A stretch of DNA of 64,000 nucleotides from JAJPKK01 sp963824905 (GCA_963824905.1 CAWGRH010000007.1:1-64000); one strand, 5' to 3'. Shown: positions 8,521-17,404, counted from the first letter of the stretch. Numbers and translations: made by a program. Notes: a model not told the origin generated them from the sequence alone.

Positions 8521-8893
8521 AGACGGTAGAATGCGAGGAGCCAGCTGAGGCGTGAGAAGCTCAGGCTCAAGCATGAACTCGCTGCCGAGACGAACACGAT
8601 CCCCTCGAAGGGTGCCGGTTCGTGATCGAGAATCGTCTTCTTGATCGCCAGCGCCATTGCACGTGGATAGTCGGCTGCCTGATGGTCACGAGCCTCGGGA
8701 GCCGCTCGTACTCGGCGCCTTGAACGGGGCGCTCGCCATGAGGCCGCGATAGACCGATCCCCCACTCCGACCCAGGGCTCACGGTATACGACCATTCCGC
8801 TCCGCGACGGCTGCCCCCGCGGCCCGTCGCATCCTCGATGGGTTCGGTCGGAGCTCCCTCCGACAACGCGAATTGCAGAACCTTCTTTTCCAT
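8517..8893 (-). pseudogene. Possible decayed minus-strand CDS
   Basis: Two protein-like stretches lie in different frames of the minus strand. The first, from an ATG at 8893, reads MEKKVLQFALSEGAPTEPIE and runs to about 8685. The second reads YPRAMALAIKKTILDHEPAP in another frame and ends at 8517. Joined by a one-base shift near 8685 they would make a protein of about 125 residues. I do not recognise it, and its 3' end is opposite the possible OrfA tail on the other strand, so at most one of the two readings can be right there. Confidence 0.2.
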
Positions 8894-9154
8894 ACTGCAA
8901 AGCGAGCCTCTCGACTGGCGTTGGTTCAGGATGTGAGCCGAGGCGCGCGGGCTCTGGGCGTTCGAGCGCGTCGAGGACCATAGACCAGATACGAGCGTCA
9001 CGAGGCGACCAATCCCGACGCCCACAGCCTGCCGCGGCGCTTGCGGCCGTGTCCTTGACCCGCCGTCGGGCGCGTCGGCGGCACCATCGTGCGGACCGGC
9101 GCGGAGCGGACGGCCCTGCCCAGGGGAAATGACACACCAACCAGGAGGGACATA

Positions 9155-9403
9155 ATGGCGTCGGACCCGGACACCATGATCTCAACTATCCACCAAACCG
9201 GCGCAAGTTTAGATGAGATTTTCCGGATATCGACTGCCGGAAATTATGAAGCTCTTGCGTTCAAATTATCCGTCAGTCAGATGTCCGCCGCGCGAATTCG
9301 AATGGAAGCGAGGAATACCAACGATGAGCCGGCCGGCAATCATTCCGTCCGGCGCCTGGCCCCGTCGAATGCCGGCAGAGTTGGCCGCAGGCTATTGCGG
9401 TGA
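9155..9403 (+). CDS. Hypothetical protein (82 aa) upstream of the integrase genes
   Basis: A strong AGGAGG site precedes this ATG. The N-terminal 55 residues are well composed (SDPDTMISTIHQTGASLDEI, then EALAFKLSVSQMSAARIRM), helical and acidic; the last ~25 residues, where the frame overlaps the next gene, are Arg-rich. The start site is the best evidence that it is expressed. It overlaps the excisionase-like gene by 80 bp and may serve to couple translation into it. Function unknown. Confidence 0.4.
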   Translation: MASDPDTMISTIHQTGASLDEIFRISTAGNYEALAFKLSVSQMSAARIRMEARNTNDEPAGNHSVRRLAPSNAGRVGRRLLR

Positions 9404-9560
9404 GCCCACGGTTGAGGCTTTCATGAAGCGCGTGGGACAGGAATACCCGCTCCCCCGCGTCAACGACGGACGGCGAAAGCTATGGCTACGCGACGACCTC
9501 GATCAGGCGATCTTGCCGCCGGACTTGCAGCAGGTCCAGGACGTCGCCGAGGACTTGTAA
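9324..9560 (+). CDS. Excisionase-like small DNA-binding protein (78 aa)
   Basis: Small protein starting at an ATG with GAGGAA about nine bases upstream. The sequence contains WPRRMPAELAAGYCGEPTVE, then a Val-Asn-Asp-Gly-Arg-Arg-Lys-Leu-Trp segment and DDLDQAILPP. Proteins of this type sit directly before tyrosine recombinases in many alphaproteobacterial elements; the Ala-Ala-x-Tyr-Cys helix and basic loop resemble a winged-helix excisionase that reads the att site. Its 3' end overlaps the integrase frame by 79 bp. Family placement is from context and motif memory. Confidence 0.6.
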   Translation: MSRPAIIPSGAWPRRMPAELAAGYCGEPTVEAFMKRVGQEYPLPRVNDGRRKLWLRDDLDQAILPPDLQQVQDVAEDL

Positions 9561-10867
9561 CCGTCACGCGGCCCATCCCTCGGTTTGTCCGCACTAAAAC
9601 GCTGGCGAGCGGGTTGATCGCGTTCTATTGGGATCTGACCGGTCACTACCGCAAACTCGGCTGCTCGATACCTGGCGAGCCGCTGGGAACCGATTATGCC
9701 ACCGCGTGCGGCGAAGACGGCAATGGGGGTCGCGCCGCTGCGCTTAATGCGCTGTTCGATGAGTGGCGATCCTGCCGGACCGGAAATCCCGTCGAGGGGT
9801 TGGTGAAGTTTGGCACGGTCGATTGGCTGTTCCGCGAATACAAGCAGACCAAAGCCTATGTTGAAAAGGTTTCCCTGCGTTCCCGTCGCGATTACGAGCG
9901 GACCATGTTGCTGGTCACGGATATTGTCACCAAGAAAGGAGACCGTTTGGGCGAACGGAAGGTGAAGGCGATCACGCCGGTATCAGCAGACAAGATCTAC
10001 GAACGGATTGTTACCGGACCGCGCGGACCGCGACCGCGGCAAGGCGAAAAAGTCGTCGGCCTGTGCGCTCGCGCGTGGAGCGTCGTTCATCGGCTCCATC
10101 CCGATGTCTTCAATCGGGACGTCCCCAATCCGTGGCGAGGCGTGACGAAAAACCGCCGGAACAAGGCAATCAAGCCGGCTGCCACACGCGAGCAAGTGTA
10201 CGCCTTTGCGAGAGCAGCAATCGAAGCCGGATATCCCGAAGCGGCTGCCGCCGCTGTGATCTGCTTCGAATGGTTGCAGCGCCCGGAGAACGTCCTGGCC
10301 GGCTACATCCGATGGACGGATTACCGCGGCCGCGAGGCTCCGGCGGCAATCAGGATCTTTCACCACAAGACCGGCGCGGTCGTTCTACATCCTCTACAGG
10401 ACGCAGACGGCACTCTCTTCTACGGTGACGCCGAGAACGTTCTCGCCAACTTGCCGCGTCGCGGCATCCCGATGATCCTGCATGAAACCCGCGACAAGAC
10501 AGAGCCCGGTCAGCCGAAGCCGACCACGCTCTATTCGGCGAGCGGCATGGCCAAGTTGATCCGAAGATTGCGAAAGGAAGCGAAGCTGCCGGCGACCTTC
10601 ACGCTCGATGCCTGTCGGCACGGTGGAATGACAGAACTTGAAGAAGCCGAGCTTACAGACGGTCAGGGCCGCGCTCTCTCGGCTCACAAGAGTCGGGCAT
10701 ATGAGACTTACGCTAAGCGAACAATGGAACGCGCCTTGGCGGCGACCCGGAAGCGACACGCGCACCGGATTACAGCCGAAATGAACGCGCAGGGAACAGA
10801 ATTTCGGAATGGGCTCACGAGCGAGTTTCGGAATGACAAAAATGGATCGAGCAGCGCAGCCAAATAG
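9482..10867 (+). CDS. Tyrosine recombinase / site-specific integrase (461 aa)
   Basis: Phage-type integrase of normal length. The N-terminal half carries the SAM-like core-binding part (GTVDWLFREYKQ, then LRSRRDYERTMLLV). The catalytic part shows an Arg in WLQRPENVL, a CRHGG motif standing for the His-x-x-Arg box, and a terminal Tyr in RAYETYAKRT. It would carry out integration and excision at the adjacent tRNA-Gln. The only in-frame ATG is at 9482, inside the upstream gene; similar proteins usually begin close to the IPRFV segment, so the true start may be a non-standard codon near 9560. The gene ends 24 bp from the tRNA. Confidence 0.85.
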   Translation: MATRRPRSGDLAAGLAAGPGRRRGLVTVTRPIPRFVRTKTLASGLIAFYWDLTGHYRKLGCSIPGEPLGTDYATACGEDGNGGRAAALNALFDEWRSCRTGNPVEGLVKFGTVDWLFREYKQTKAYVEKVSLRSRRDYERTMLLVTDIVTKKGDRLGERKVKAITPVSADKIYERIVTGPRGPRPRQGEKVVGLCARAWSVVHRLHPDVFNRDVPNPWRGVTKNRRNKAIKPAATREQVYAFARAAIEAGYPEAAAAAVICFEWLQRPENVLAGYIRWTDYRGREAPAAIRIFHHKTGAVVLHPLQDADGTLFYGDAENVLANLPRRGIPMILHETRDKTEPGQPKPTTLYSASGMAKLIRRLRKEAKLPATFTLDACRHGGMTELEEAELTDGQGRALSAHKSRAYETYAKRTMERALAATRKRHAHRITAEMNAQGTEFRNGLTSEFRNDKNGSSSAAK

Positions 10868-10891
10868 TCTTTTATTGTCGTGCTCTTAGCT

Positions 10892-10966
10892 TGGCTGGGG
10901 CGCCAGGATTCGAACCTGGGAATGGCGGAATCAAAATCCGCTGCCTTACCACTTGGCTACGCCCCA
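10892..10966 (-). tRNA. tRNA-Gln(TTG)
   Basis: The minus strand folds as a tRNA: acceptor arms TGGGGCG and CGCCCCA, a T arm with GGTTCGAATCC, an anticodon loop TTTTGAT giving TTG, discriminator G and an encoded CCA (10892-10894). It marks the edge of the mobile region: its 3' end faces the integrase, so the integrated element probably restored the tRNA 3' end on insertion. Confidence 0.95.
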
Positions 10967-11133
10967 TCCGTCGCGCCGGGCGCGTCGGCGCGTGACGGCA
11001 CACGCGGGCGGACCATAGTCGGGCCTCCCTCTGCGATCAATGTCTGCGATTCCGGCGAAGTGGCTCACGGTGCACCCTGGTACACGCGGCAGAAAGACTT
11101 TGACTTGGCGGTCCTGACCGAGTTCAAGGAGCC

Positions 11134-11541
11134 ATGACGGATTTTTCCAAGCTCAAACCGGGGTTGACGGGCTACACGCGCATCCATGTCGGTGTCGAGC
11201 AGACGGCGCCGAGCATCGGCAGCGGCAAGGTCCCGGTGCTGGCGACGCCGGTGATGATCAATGTGATCGAGGCGGCGGCGCTTGCTGCGGTCGAGCATCT
11301 TCTGCCGCCCGGGCATCAGAGCCTCGGTATCCACCTCGACGTCCGTCATTTCGCCGCGACCCCGATCGGCATGCATGTCGAAGCGACCGCCGAGCTCGTC
11401 GCGGTCGAGGGTCGCACGCTCTCTTTCAAGGTCGAAGCGCGCGACGACAAGGAGGCGATCGGCGGCGGCACGCACGAGCGCGTCGTCGTCAACGTCGCCC
11501 GCTTCGACGAACGCATCCACAGGAAGCTCGCCGGTAAGTAA
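11134..11541 (+). CDS. FlK-like acyl-CoA thioesterase (135 aa)
   Basis: Single hotdog-fold thioesterase of the fluoroacetyl-CoA thioesterase group. The family signature VPVLATPVMI is present, and the residues matching the known Thr-Glu-His triad of FlK keep the same spacing (Thr38, Glu46, His72 here). The fluoro-specific enzyme is one member; most relatives are general acyl-CoA thioesterases. It is the first gene of an acyl-CoA operon with a dehydrogenase, a hydratase/isomerase and an SDR, so a housekeeping role in releasing CoA during acid degradation is likely. Cytoplasmic. Confidence 0.8.
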   Translation: MTDFSKLKPGLTGYTRIHVGVEQTAPSIGSGKVPVLATPVMINVIEAAALAAVEHLLPPGHQSLGIHLDVRHFAATPIGMHVEATAELVAVEGRTLSFKVEARDDKEAIGGGTHERVVVNVARFDERIHRKLAGK

Positions 11542-11697
11542 GCGACACCACGCAGGTCGCGACACCCAGGGCGAATTGACCGGGACGCCGCCGCCATTAC
11601 ATTCGATCCGAGACGGCGCGCGTTCGGCGCCGGAGGCCGTAGCGCCGGTACGCCGCCTCGTCAGATGGAGCCGAGGCGGCGCGAGGGGACGGAAACG

Positions 11698-13482
11698 ATG
11701 ACCTACCAGGCTCCCGCGGCCGACATGCTGTTCACGCTGCGTCACGCCGCAGGCTTTGCGAAGGCCCAGGCAGAGGGGGTCTACGACATCGGCGACGATC
11801 TCGTCGAAGCGATCCTCGAGGAAGCCGGCCGCTTCGCGACCGAGGTGCTGGCGCCGATCGACCGCGACGGCGACCGGCACGGCACGCTGTTCAAGGATGG
11901 CGAGATAACGACGGCGCCGGGTTGGAGGGCGGCCTACCGCGATTGGGCCGCGGCCGGGTGGAACAGCGTCGCCGGTCCCACCGACTGGGGCGGCCAGGGC
12001 CTGCCCCACGCGATCAGCGCCGCCTGCACCGAGATGTGGAACGCCGCGTCGATGGCCTTCGGCCTCGGGCCGATGCTGACCGTCGCCGCCGCCGAATCGC
12101 TCGCCTTTCACGGATCGGAGGAGCTCAAGGCGACCTACCTCGCCAAGCTCATCTCCGGAGAGTGGATGGGCACCATGCAGCTCACCGAGCCCCATGCGGG
12201 CTCCGACGTCGGCGCGTTGCGCACCCGCGCCGAACGCGCGGCCGACGGCAGCTATCGGCTCACCGGCACCAAGATCTTCATCACCTATGGCGAGCACGAC
12301 CTCACCGACAACATCATCCATTTCGTGCTCGCCCGCGTTGCCGGCGCGCCCTCGGGCACCAAGGGACTGTCGCTGTTCCTGGTGCCGAAATTCCTGGTGA
12401 AAGCGGACGGCTCGCTCGGCGAGCGCAACGACGCGCGGGCACATTCGCTCGAGCACAAGCTCGGCATCCACGGCTCGCCGACCTGCGTCATGGTGTATGG
12501 CGACCGCGGCGGTGCCGTCGGCTATCTTGTCGGCGAGGAAAACCGCGGCATGGCCTGCATGTTCACGATGATGAACGAGGCGCGTCTGGCGGTCGGCCTC
12601 CAGGGGGTCGCGGTAGCGGAAGCCGCTACCCAGCGCGCGTTCGCCTATGCCAAGGAACGCAAGCAAGGCCGCGCTCCCGCCATGGACCCGACGCAGTCGG
12701 TGCCCATCATCGCCCATGTCGACGTGCGCCGCATGCTCATCACGATGCGGGCGCTCACCCGCGCTGCGCGCACTGTCTGCTATGCGACCGCCGTCGCGCT
12801 CGACCGCGCCCACCGCGGGGCAGACGCCGCCGCACGCAAGGCCGGAGAGGAGCGCGCCGCCCTGCTCACCCCGATCGCCAAGGCGTTCTCGACCGACATC
12901 GGCAGCGAGGTCGCTTCCCTCGGCATCCAGGTCCATGGCGGCATGGGCTTCATCGAGGAGACCGGCGCCGCGCAACATTATCGCGATGCCCGCATTGCGC
13001 AGATCTACGAGGGCACCAACGGTATTCAGGCGATCGACCTCGTGACCCGCAAGGTGCCGATGGCGGGCGGCGCGGTGGTGACGGCGTATCTCGCCGAGCT
13101 TCGCGAGATGATCGATGCGGTGCGCGCAGCCAATGATCCCGCGTTCGGCGCCACCGCTCCGCGGCTCGCGGCGGCCGCCGACGCACTCGAACGCGCGACG
13201 AACTGGCTGCTCGCGACGCTCCGGACCAACCCGGACGCGGCGCTCGCCGGCGCGACGTCCTACTTGCGGCTGTTCGGCGCCACCGCCGGCGGCTGCATGC
13301 TCGCCACCGAGGCACTCGCGGCGTCGCGCCACGCCGACGGCGCCGCCGACAGACCGGGCCGCATCGCGATCGCGCGGTTCTTTGCGGAGAACATCGCGGT
13401 CCAGGCACCGGCGCTTGCCGAGATCGTCACCGAGGGCGCCGACGCCGTCCTTGATGGAACAGCGGGGATTGGCCAGCCATGA
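11698..13482 (+). CDS. Acyl-CoA dehydrogenase, long form (594 aa)
   Basis: FAD enzyme that introduces the alpha-beta double bond in acyl-CoA. Length near 600 with an N-terminal AcylCoA_DH_N extension and a C-terminal DUF1974-like tail matches the DmdC-type branch rather than the 380-aa short forms. Visible motifs: MQLTEPHAGSDVGALRT (flavin contact), a Gly-Gly-Met-Gly-Phe segment, and IYEGTNGIQA near residue 438 with the catalytic Glu. A GAGGGGACGG site precedes the ATG. The stop overlaps the start of the next gene (ATGA), so the two are co-translated. The DmdC-like substrate (3-methylmercaptopropionyl-CoA) is possible but cannot be read from sequence. Confidence 0.85.
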   Translation: MTYQAPAADMLFTLRHAAGFAKAQAEGVYDIGDDLVEAILEEAGRFATEVLAPIDRDGDRHGTLFKDGEITTAPGWRAAYRDWAAAGWNSVAGPTDWGGQGLPHAISAACTEMWNAASMAFGLGPMLTVAAAESLAFHGSEELKATYLAKLISGEWMGTMQLTEPHAGSDVGALRTRAERAADGSYRLTGTKIFITYGEHDLTDNIIHFVLARVAGAPSGTKGLSLFLVPKFLVKADGSLGERNDARAHSLEHKLGIHGSPTCVMVYGDRGGAVGYLVGEENRGMACMFTMMNEARLAVGLQGVAVAEAATQRAFAYAKERKQGRAPAMDPTQSVPIIAHVDVRRMLITMRALTRAARTVCYATAVALDRAHRGADAAARKAGEERAALLTPIAKAFSTDIGSEVASLGIQVHGGMGFIEETGAAQHYRDARIAQIYEGTNGIQAIDLVTRKVPMAGGAVVTAYLAELREMIDAVRAANDPAFGATAPRLAAAADALERATNWLLATLRTNPDAALAGATSYLRLFGATAGGCMLATEALAASRHADGAADRPGRIAIARFFAENIAVQAPALAEIVTEGADAVLDGTAGIGQP

Positions 13483-14231
13483 GCGACAATGTGATCGTCA
13501 GCGACGACGGGCCGATCCGCGTGGTGCGGATGAACCGGCTCGAGAAGATGAATGCGATCTCCGACGACATGTACGACAAGCTCGCCGGTGCGCTCGAAAG
13601 CGCGGAGCACAACAAGGAGATCCGCTGCGTGGTGATCACCGGCGGCAAGACGGTGTTCTCCGCCGGCGGCGACCTCAATGACTTTCTCCACGCGGCCCAA
13701 CACATGGAGGGCCTGCGTCCATCGGTGGGGCGGTTCCTGCGCGGCCTCGTCCACACCGAGAAGCCGGTGGTCGCCGGAGTGCAGGGCGTCGCGGTCGGCA
13801 TCGGCATGACCATGCTGCTTCACTTCGACTTCGTCGTGGCTGCAACCAATGCCCGCTTTTCCGCCCCGTTCGCCAAGCTCGGTGTCGTCCCGGAGGCCGG
13901 ATCGAGCCTGCTCGCGCCGCGCCTGATGGGTACGCGGCGTGCCTTCGCGTTGCTCGTCATGGGGCGGCCGATCGACGCCCAGGAGGCGAAGTCGGTCGGC
14001 CTCGTCAACGTCGTCGTTCCGCCCGACAAGGTCGACGAGGAGGTCATGAACGCGGCGCAGGAGATCGCGGCGTTGCCGCCCGAGGCGGTCGCCATCTCGC
14101 GGCGCCTGATCCACGGCCCGCCGGCCGAGATCATGAAGCGGACCATCGAGGAGGCCGACATCTTCCGCGCGCGGATGCGCACGCCGGAAGCGCGCGCCGC
14201 GTTCGAGAAATTCCTGCACCGCAAGCGCTGA
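13479..14231 (+). CDS. Enoyl-CoA hydratase/isomerase family protein (250 aa)
   Basis: Crotonase fold: FSAGGDLNDF is the oxyanion-hole loop that binds the CoA thioester. The position that holds the first catalytic Glu in hydratases (Gly-Gly-Gly-x-Glu) reads VGIGMTMLL and lacks it, and the second conserved Glu is not obvious either. Instead LGVVPEAGSSLLAPRLMG resembles enoyl-CoA isomerases of the ECI2 kind, where the Glu in Pro-Glu-x-x-Ser-Ser is catalytic. A delta3-delta2-enoyl-CoA isomerase role is therefore as likely as a hydratase. Overlaps the dehydrogenase by four bases. Confidence 0.8.
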   Translation: MSDNVIVSDDGPIRVVRMNRLEKMNAISDDMYDKLAGALESAEHNKEIRCVVITGGKTVFSAGGDLNDFLHAAQHMEGLRPSVGRFLRGLVHTEKPVVAGVQGVAVGIGMTMLLHFDFVVAATNARFSAPFAKLGVVPEAGSSLLAPRLMGTRRAFALLVMGRPIDAQEAKSVGLVNVVVPPDKVDEEVMNAAQEIAALPPEAVAISRRLIHGPPAEIMKRTIEEADIFRARMRTPEARAAFEKFLHRKR

Positions 14232-14285
14232 GTTTGGCGCCCGGACCACCGGGCCATTCTCGAACCACGTCCACCGACGCTCGCT

Positions 14286-15152
14286 ATGACACTCGCGGCA
14301 AAGACCCTCTTCATCACCGGCGCCTCGCGCGGCATCGGCCTCGCGATCGCCTTGCGCGCTGCCCGTGACGGCGCCAACGTCGCCATCGCGGCGAAGACCG
14401 AGACGCCGCATCCCAGGCTCCCCGGCACCATCCATACCGCTGCCGAGGCGATCGAAAAGGCCGGCGGCCGCGCGCTGCCGCTCGTTGTCGACGTGCGCGA
14501 CGAAGACGCCGTTCGCGACGCGATCGCACGGACCGCGCAGCACTTCGGCGGCATCGACATCGTCGTCAACAATGCGAGCGCGATCGCGCTGACGAACGCG
14601 GCCGACACCGACATGCGGCGCTTCGACCTCATGCACCAGATCAATACGCGCGGCACCTACCTCGTGTCCGTCTGCGCGATCCCCTACCTCGAGAAGGCCG
14701 CGCATCCTCACATTCTGATGCTGTCCCCTCCCCTCGACATGAAGGAAAAATGGTTCGCCCCGCACACCGCCTACTCGATCGCGAAGTTCGGCATGAGCCT
14801 CGTCGTGCTCGGCCTCGCCGGCGAATTGCGGCCGAGGGGAATCGCGGTCAACGCACTGTGGCCGCGCACGACCATCGCCACCGCGGCGATCAAGAATCTG
14901 CTCGGCGGCGATGAAATCATGCGCCGCTCGCGCAGTCCCGATATCCTCGCGGATGCCGCCTACCAAATCTTCCAGAAGCCGGCGAGCTTCACCGGCCATT
15001 TCCTGATCGATGACACCTTCCTCGCCGCGCAAGGGGTCACCGACTTCGAGCGCTACCGGATCGATCGGAGCGTGCCGCTGGCGCCGGACTTCTTCGTGCC
15101 CGACGATATCTTGCCGCCGCCCGGCGTCGAGATCGGCGAAGGCTGGCAATGA
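14286..15152 (+). CDS. Short-chain dehydrogenase, HSDL2-like (288 aa)
   Basis: Rossmann-fold NAD(P) oxidoreductase: TGASRGIG at residues 11-18, VNNASAI in the NNAG position, and a YSIAK catalytic pair near 162-166. A proline-rich insertion after the first strand (AAKTETPHPRLPGTIHTAAE) and the C-terminal segment are like the hydroxysteroid-dehydrogenase-like 2 group, which acts on fatty-acyl or related hydroxy substrates. Fourth gene of the acyl-CoA operon, 54 bp after the hydratase gene. Confidence 0.8.
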   Translation: MTLAAKTLFITGASRGIGLAIALRAARDGANVAIAAKTETPHPRLPGTIHTAAEAIEKAGGRALPLVVDVRDEDAVRDAIARTAQHFGGIDIVVNNASAIALTNAADTDMRRFDLMHQINTRGTYLVSVCAIPYLEKAAHPHILMLSPPLDMKEKWFAPHTAYSIAKFGMSLVVLGLAGELRPRGIAVNALWPRTTIATAAIKNLLGGDEIMRRSRSPDILADAAYQIFQKPASFTGHFLIDDTFLAAQGVTDFERYRIDRSVPLAPDFFVPDDILPPPGVEIGEGWQ

Positions 15153-15222
15153 TTGCGAGGCGTCGACCTGCGTTGCGCGCGCGAGTGCCGGGCTATGCGG
15201 TCGCTGTGAGCGCGTTTTCGCG

Positions 15223-16292
15223 TTACTGCCCCGGCCTTGTCTCGCCCAGCAGTTCCGGCAGCATGTGCTTCCACCATTTGGCGTTGCCCGGGGTGCCGTG
15301 CCCGATCGTCTCCGGGGAAGCCGGAATCTCGTAATAGGTGCCGTTCTTCACGCGCTTGATCTCCCGCGGCGACGATACCGAGCTCGACCGGGTTGCGCTC
15401 GTCGTCGGCCGAGTTGATCGCCAGCACACGCGCCTTGATCGTCTCCAGCCCCGGCGACGGGTCATAGTCGCGCGCCGCGTCATAGGCGTAGATGTAATCG
15501 TTGGCGTCGGCGCCGAACTTTTCGCGCGAGCCGCTGCTCGACAAGCTTGTCGGCCGCGACCCGCGTCGGCGCCCGGCGGAAGAACGACTGGGTGCCGCCT
15601 GCAGTGGCTAAGCTGAAGAAGGTCGCAACGTATTTGAAACTCGGCGGCTGCTCGGTGTAGTTGCCGCTGTTCCAGGCGGGATCGGCCTTGATCGCGTCGA
15701 TCATCATGCGGCGCAGCACCCAGTTGCGCCCCGACATGGCGGTGGGTTGCGAAGCCATGGGCACCAGCACATCCATCGCGTCGGGATACATCTCGCCCCA
15801 CATCCAGGCATGCATGCCGCCCATCGATTGACCGACGACGAGCTTGAGATGCTTGACGCCGAGATGCTCGGCGACAAGGCGGTATTGCGCCCGTACCTGA
15901 TCTTCATAATTGAACTGCGGGAAGGCCATGCGCATCCCGTTCGAGGGCTTCGACGATTTGCCAGCGCCCAGCGCGTCGGGGACGATGATGAAGTACTTGG
16001 CGGCGTCGAGCGGCTGTCCCGCCCCGAACAATTCGCCGGCGAAATTCGGGCCCATCATGCTCTGGCCGGAGCCGCTCGAACCGTGCAGCACCAGCACCGG
16101 CTGGCCCGTCGGGTCACCGATTGTCACATAGTGCAACTTCAGCTCGGGGAGGACCTCGCCGGTGTGAAAGCGGAAGTCCGTGACCGTCCAATCGCCCGGC
16201 TTCTGTTGTGGCGGGTCGGCCGCGAATGCGTTGGTGGCGAACAGCAGCGTGACGGCGGCAAGGATCGAAGTCGAGACGGTCGTGTGGAACAT
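15223..16292 (-). pseudogene. Secreted alpha/beta hydrolase (homoserine acetyltransferase-like), frameshifted
   Basis: A normal start: AGAGG before the ATG and a clear signal peptide (MFHTTVSTSILAAVTLLFAT, cut after AFA). The fold follows with VLVLHGSSGSGQSMM and a nucleophile elbow GQSMGGMHAW, as in MetX-like hydrolases. Near 15540 the frame breaks (one extra base): the continuation FGADANDYIYAYDAARDYDP lies in the next frame. Near 15370 a second extra base moves it again to IKRVKNGTYYEIPASPETIG, ending at 15223. Both carry the expected Asp and His regions, so the ancestral protein was about 355 residues. Either a recent pseudogene or assembly indels. Confidence 0.7.
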
Positions 16293-16474
16293 GGTCCGCA
16301 TCCTCTTTTGACCGATCATAGTCGAAGCAATTCGTCGATCAAACCGGGCGGCAGAAGTGGCCGCGCTTTTCCCCCGATCGGCGCTGCCGGGCTTGACCGG
16401 CCCCCGCATCGAATGAAAGGTGGCGAACGCGCGTCGATCGATCGACCCGCCGTAACCTAAAAGCAGCGGCAACC

Positions 16475-17404
16475 ATGACGACCCTCCTCGTCACCCATCC
16501 GGCGGGCCTCAATCACATCACCCCTGCCGGCCATCCGGAGCGGCCGGACCGGCTGCGCGCCATCGAGCAGGCGCTGGAGGACGAACGCTTCCAAAACCTG
16601 GTGCGCGAACTCGCGCCGGCAGCCGCGCCGGAGACGATCGCGCTCTGCCATCCCATGGACTACATCGCGGAGATCCGCGACGCGACGCCGAAGCAGGGCC
16701 TGGTGCGGCTCGACGCCGACACCTCGATGTCACCGGGCACGTTCGAGGCGCTGCTGCGCGCGGTCGGCGGCGCAACCATGGCGGCGGACGAAGTGATCGC
16801 GAAGCGCGCCGATAACGCCTTTTGCGCGATGCGGCCGCCCGGGCACCATGCCGAGACGGTGCGCGCGATGGGCTTCTGCTTCTTCAACACCGCGGCCATC
16901 ACGGCCCGGCACGTGCAAAAGCGGCACGGCATCAGCCGCGCCGCGGTGGTCGATTTCGACGTCCATCACGGCAACGGAACGCAGGAAATCTTCTGGTCCG
17001 ACCCGACCGTGATGTACTGCTCGACCCACGAGATGCCGCTCTATCCCGGCTCCGGCGCACCGTCGGAGCGCGGCGTCCACAACAATATCGTCAACGCGCC
17101 ATTACGAGCGGGCGACGGTGGCGAGCAGTTCCGCGAGGCGTTCGAGACCGTCATTCTGCCGCGGCTCGCGGCCTTCGCGCCCGAGTTCCTCGTCATCTCG
17201 GCAGGGTTCGACGCCCACACCCGCGACCCTCTGGCGAACCTCAATCTCGTCGAGGCCGATTACGGCTGGGTCACCCGCAAGCTCATGGAGGTCGCCGAAC
17301 AGAGCGCCTCCGGCCGCATCGTTTCGGTGCTGGAAGGCGGCTACGATCTTCAGGGACTCTCGCGCTCCGCCGCCGCACACGTCACCGCGTTGATGCGCGG
17401 ATGA
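16475..17404 (+). CDS. Histone-deacetylase family / acetylpolyamine amidohydrolase-like protein (309 aa)
   Basis: Arginase/deacetylase fold zinc enzyme. RPPGHHAET (His124-His125) gives the catalytic His pair; VVDFDVHHGNGTQ (Asp160, Asp162, His164) and SAGFDAHTRDP give the zinc ligands. Length fits bacterial class II HDAC-like proteins, which remove acetyl or other acyl groups from small amines or lysines; the substrate is unknown. Divergent from the broken hydrolase and 22 bp upstream of xseB, an arrangement I know from other Hyphomicrobiales. Confidence 0.85.
   Translation: MTTLLVTHPAGLNHITPAGHPERPDRLRAIEQALEDERFQNLVRELAPAAAPETIALCHPMDYIAEIRDATPKQGLVRLDADTSMSPGTFEALLRAVGGATMAADEVIAKRADNAFCAMRPPGHHAETVRAMGFCFFNTAAITARHVQKRHGISRAAVVDFDVHHGNGTQEIFWSDPTVMYCSTHEMPLYPGSGAPSERGVHNNIVNAPLRAGDGGEQFREAFETVILPRLAAFAPEFLVISAGFDAHTRDPLANLNLVEADYGWVTRKLMEVAEQSASGRIVSVLEGGYDLQGLSRSAAAHVTALMRG

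Larger units (their letters stand above)
1..10891. mobile_element. Right part of a tRNA-Gln-associated integrative element
   Basis: This stretch is unlike the rest of the window: small overlapping hypothetical genes, a DUF927-type ATPase, a broken replication-type gene, transposase scraps, and at its right edge an excisionase-like gene and a tyrosine recombinase. The recombinase stops 24 bp from the CCA end of a tRNA-Gln gene whose 3' end faces it, which is the standard arrangement for elements that integrate into a tRNA 3' end. I looked for a second copy of the tRNA 3' end towards position 1 and saw none, so the far attachment site is probably outside the window. Element identity and left limit are inference. 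Confidence 0.55.

Noticed and set aside
1..9000. A second copy of the tRNA-Gln 3' end as the left attachment site
   Set aside because: No match to the T-arm/acceptor words was seen in this part of the window.
11065..13332. A 755-codon minus-strand open frame opposite the thioesterase and acyl-CoA dehydrogenase genes
   Set aside because: Arg/Gly/His-rich, no domain or start site; the plus-strand genes have clear families. It is a high-GC shadow.
13260..15149. A 629-codon minus-strand open frame opposite the hydratase and SDR genes
   Set aside because: Same low-complexity composition and no ribosome site; the plus strand carries recognised enzymes.
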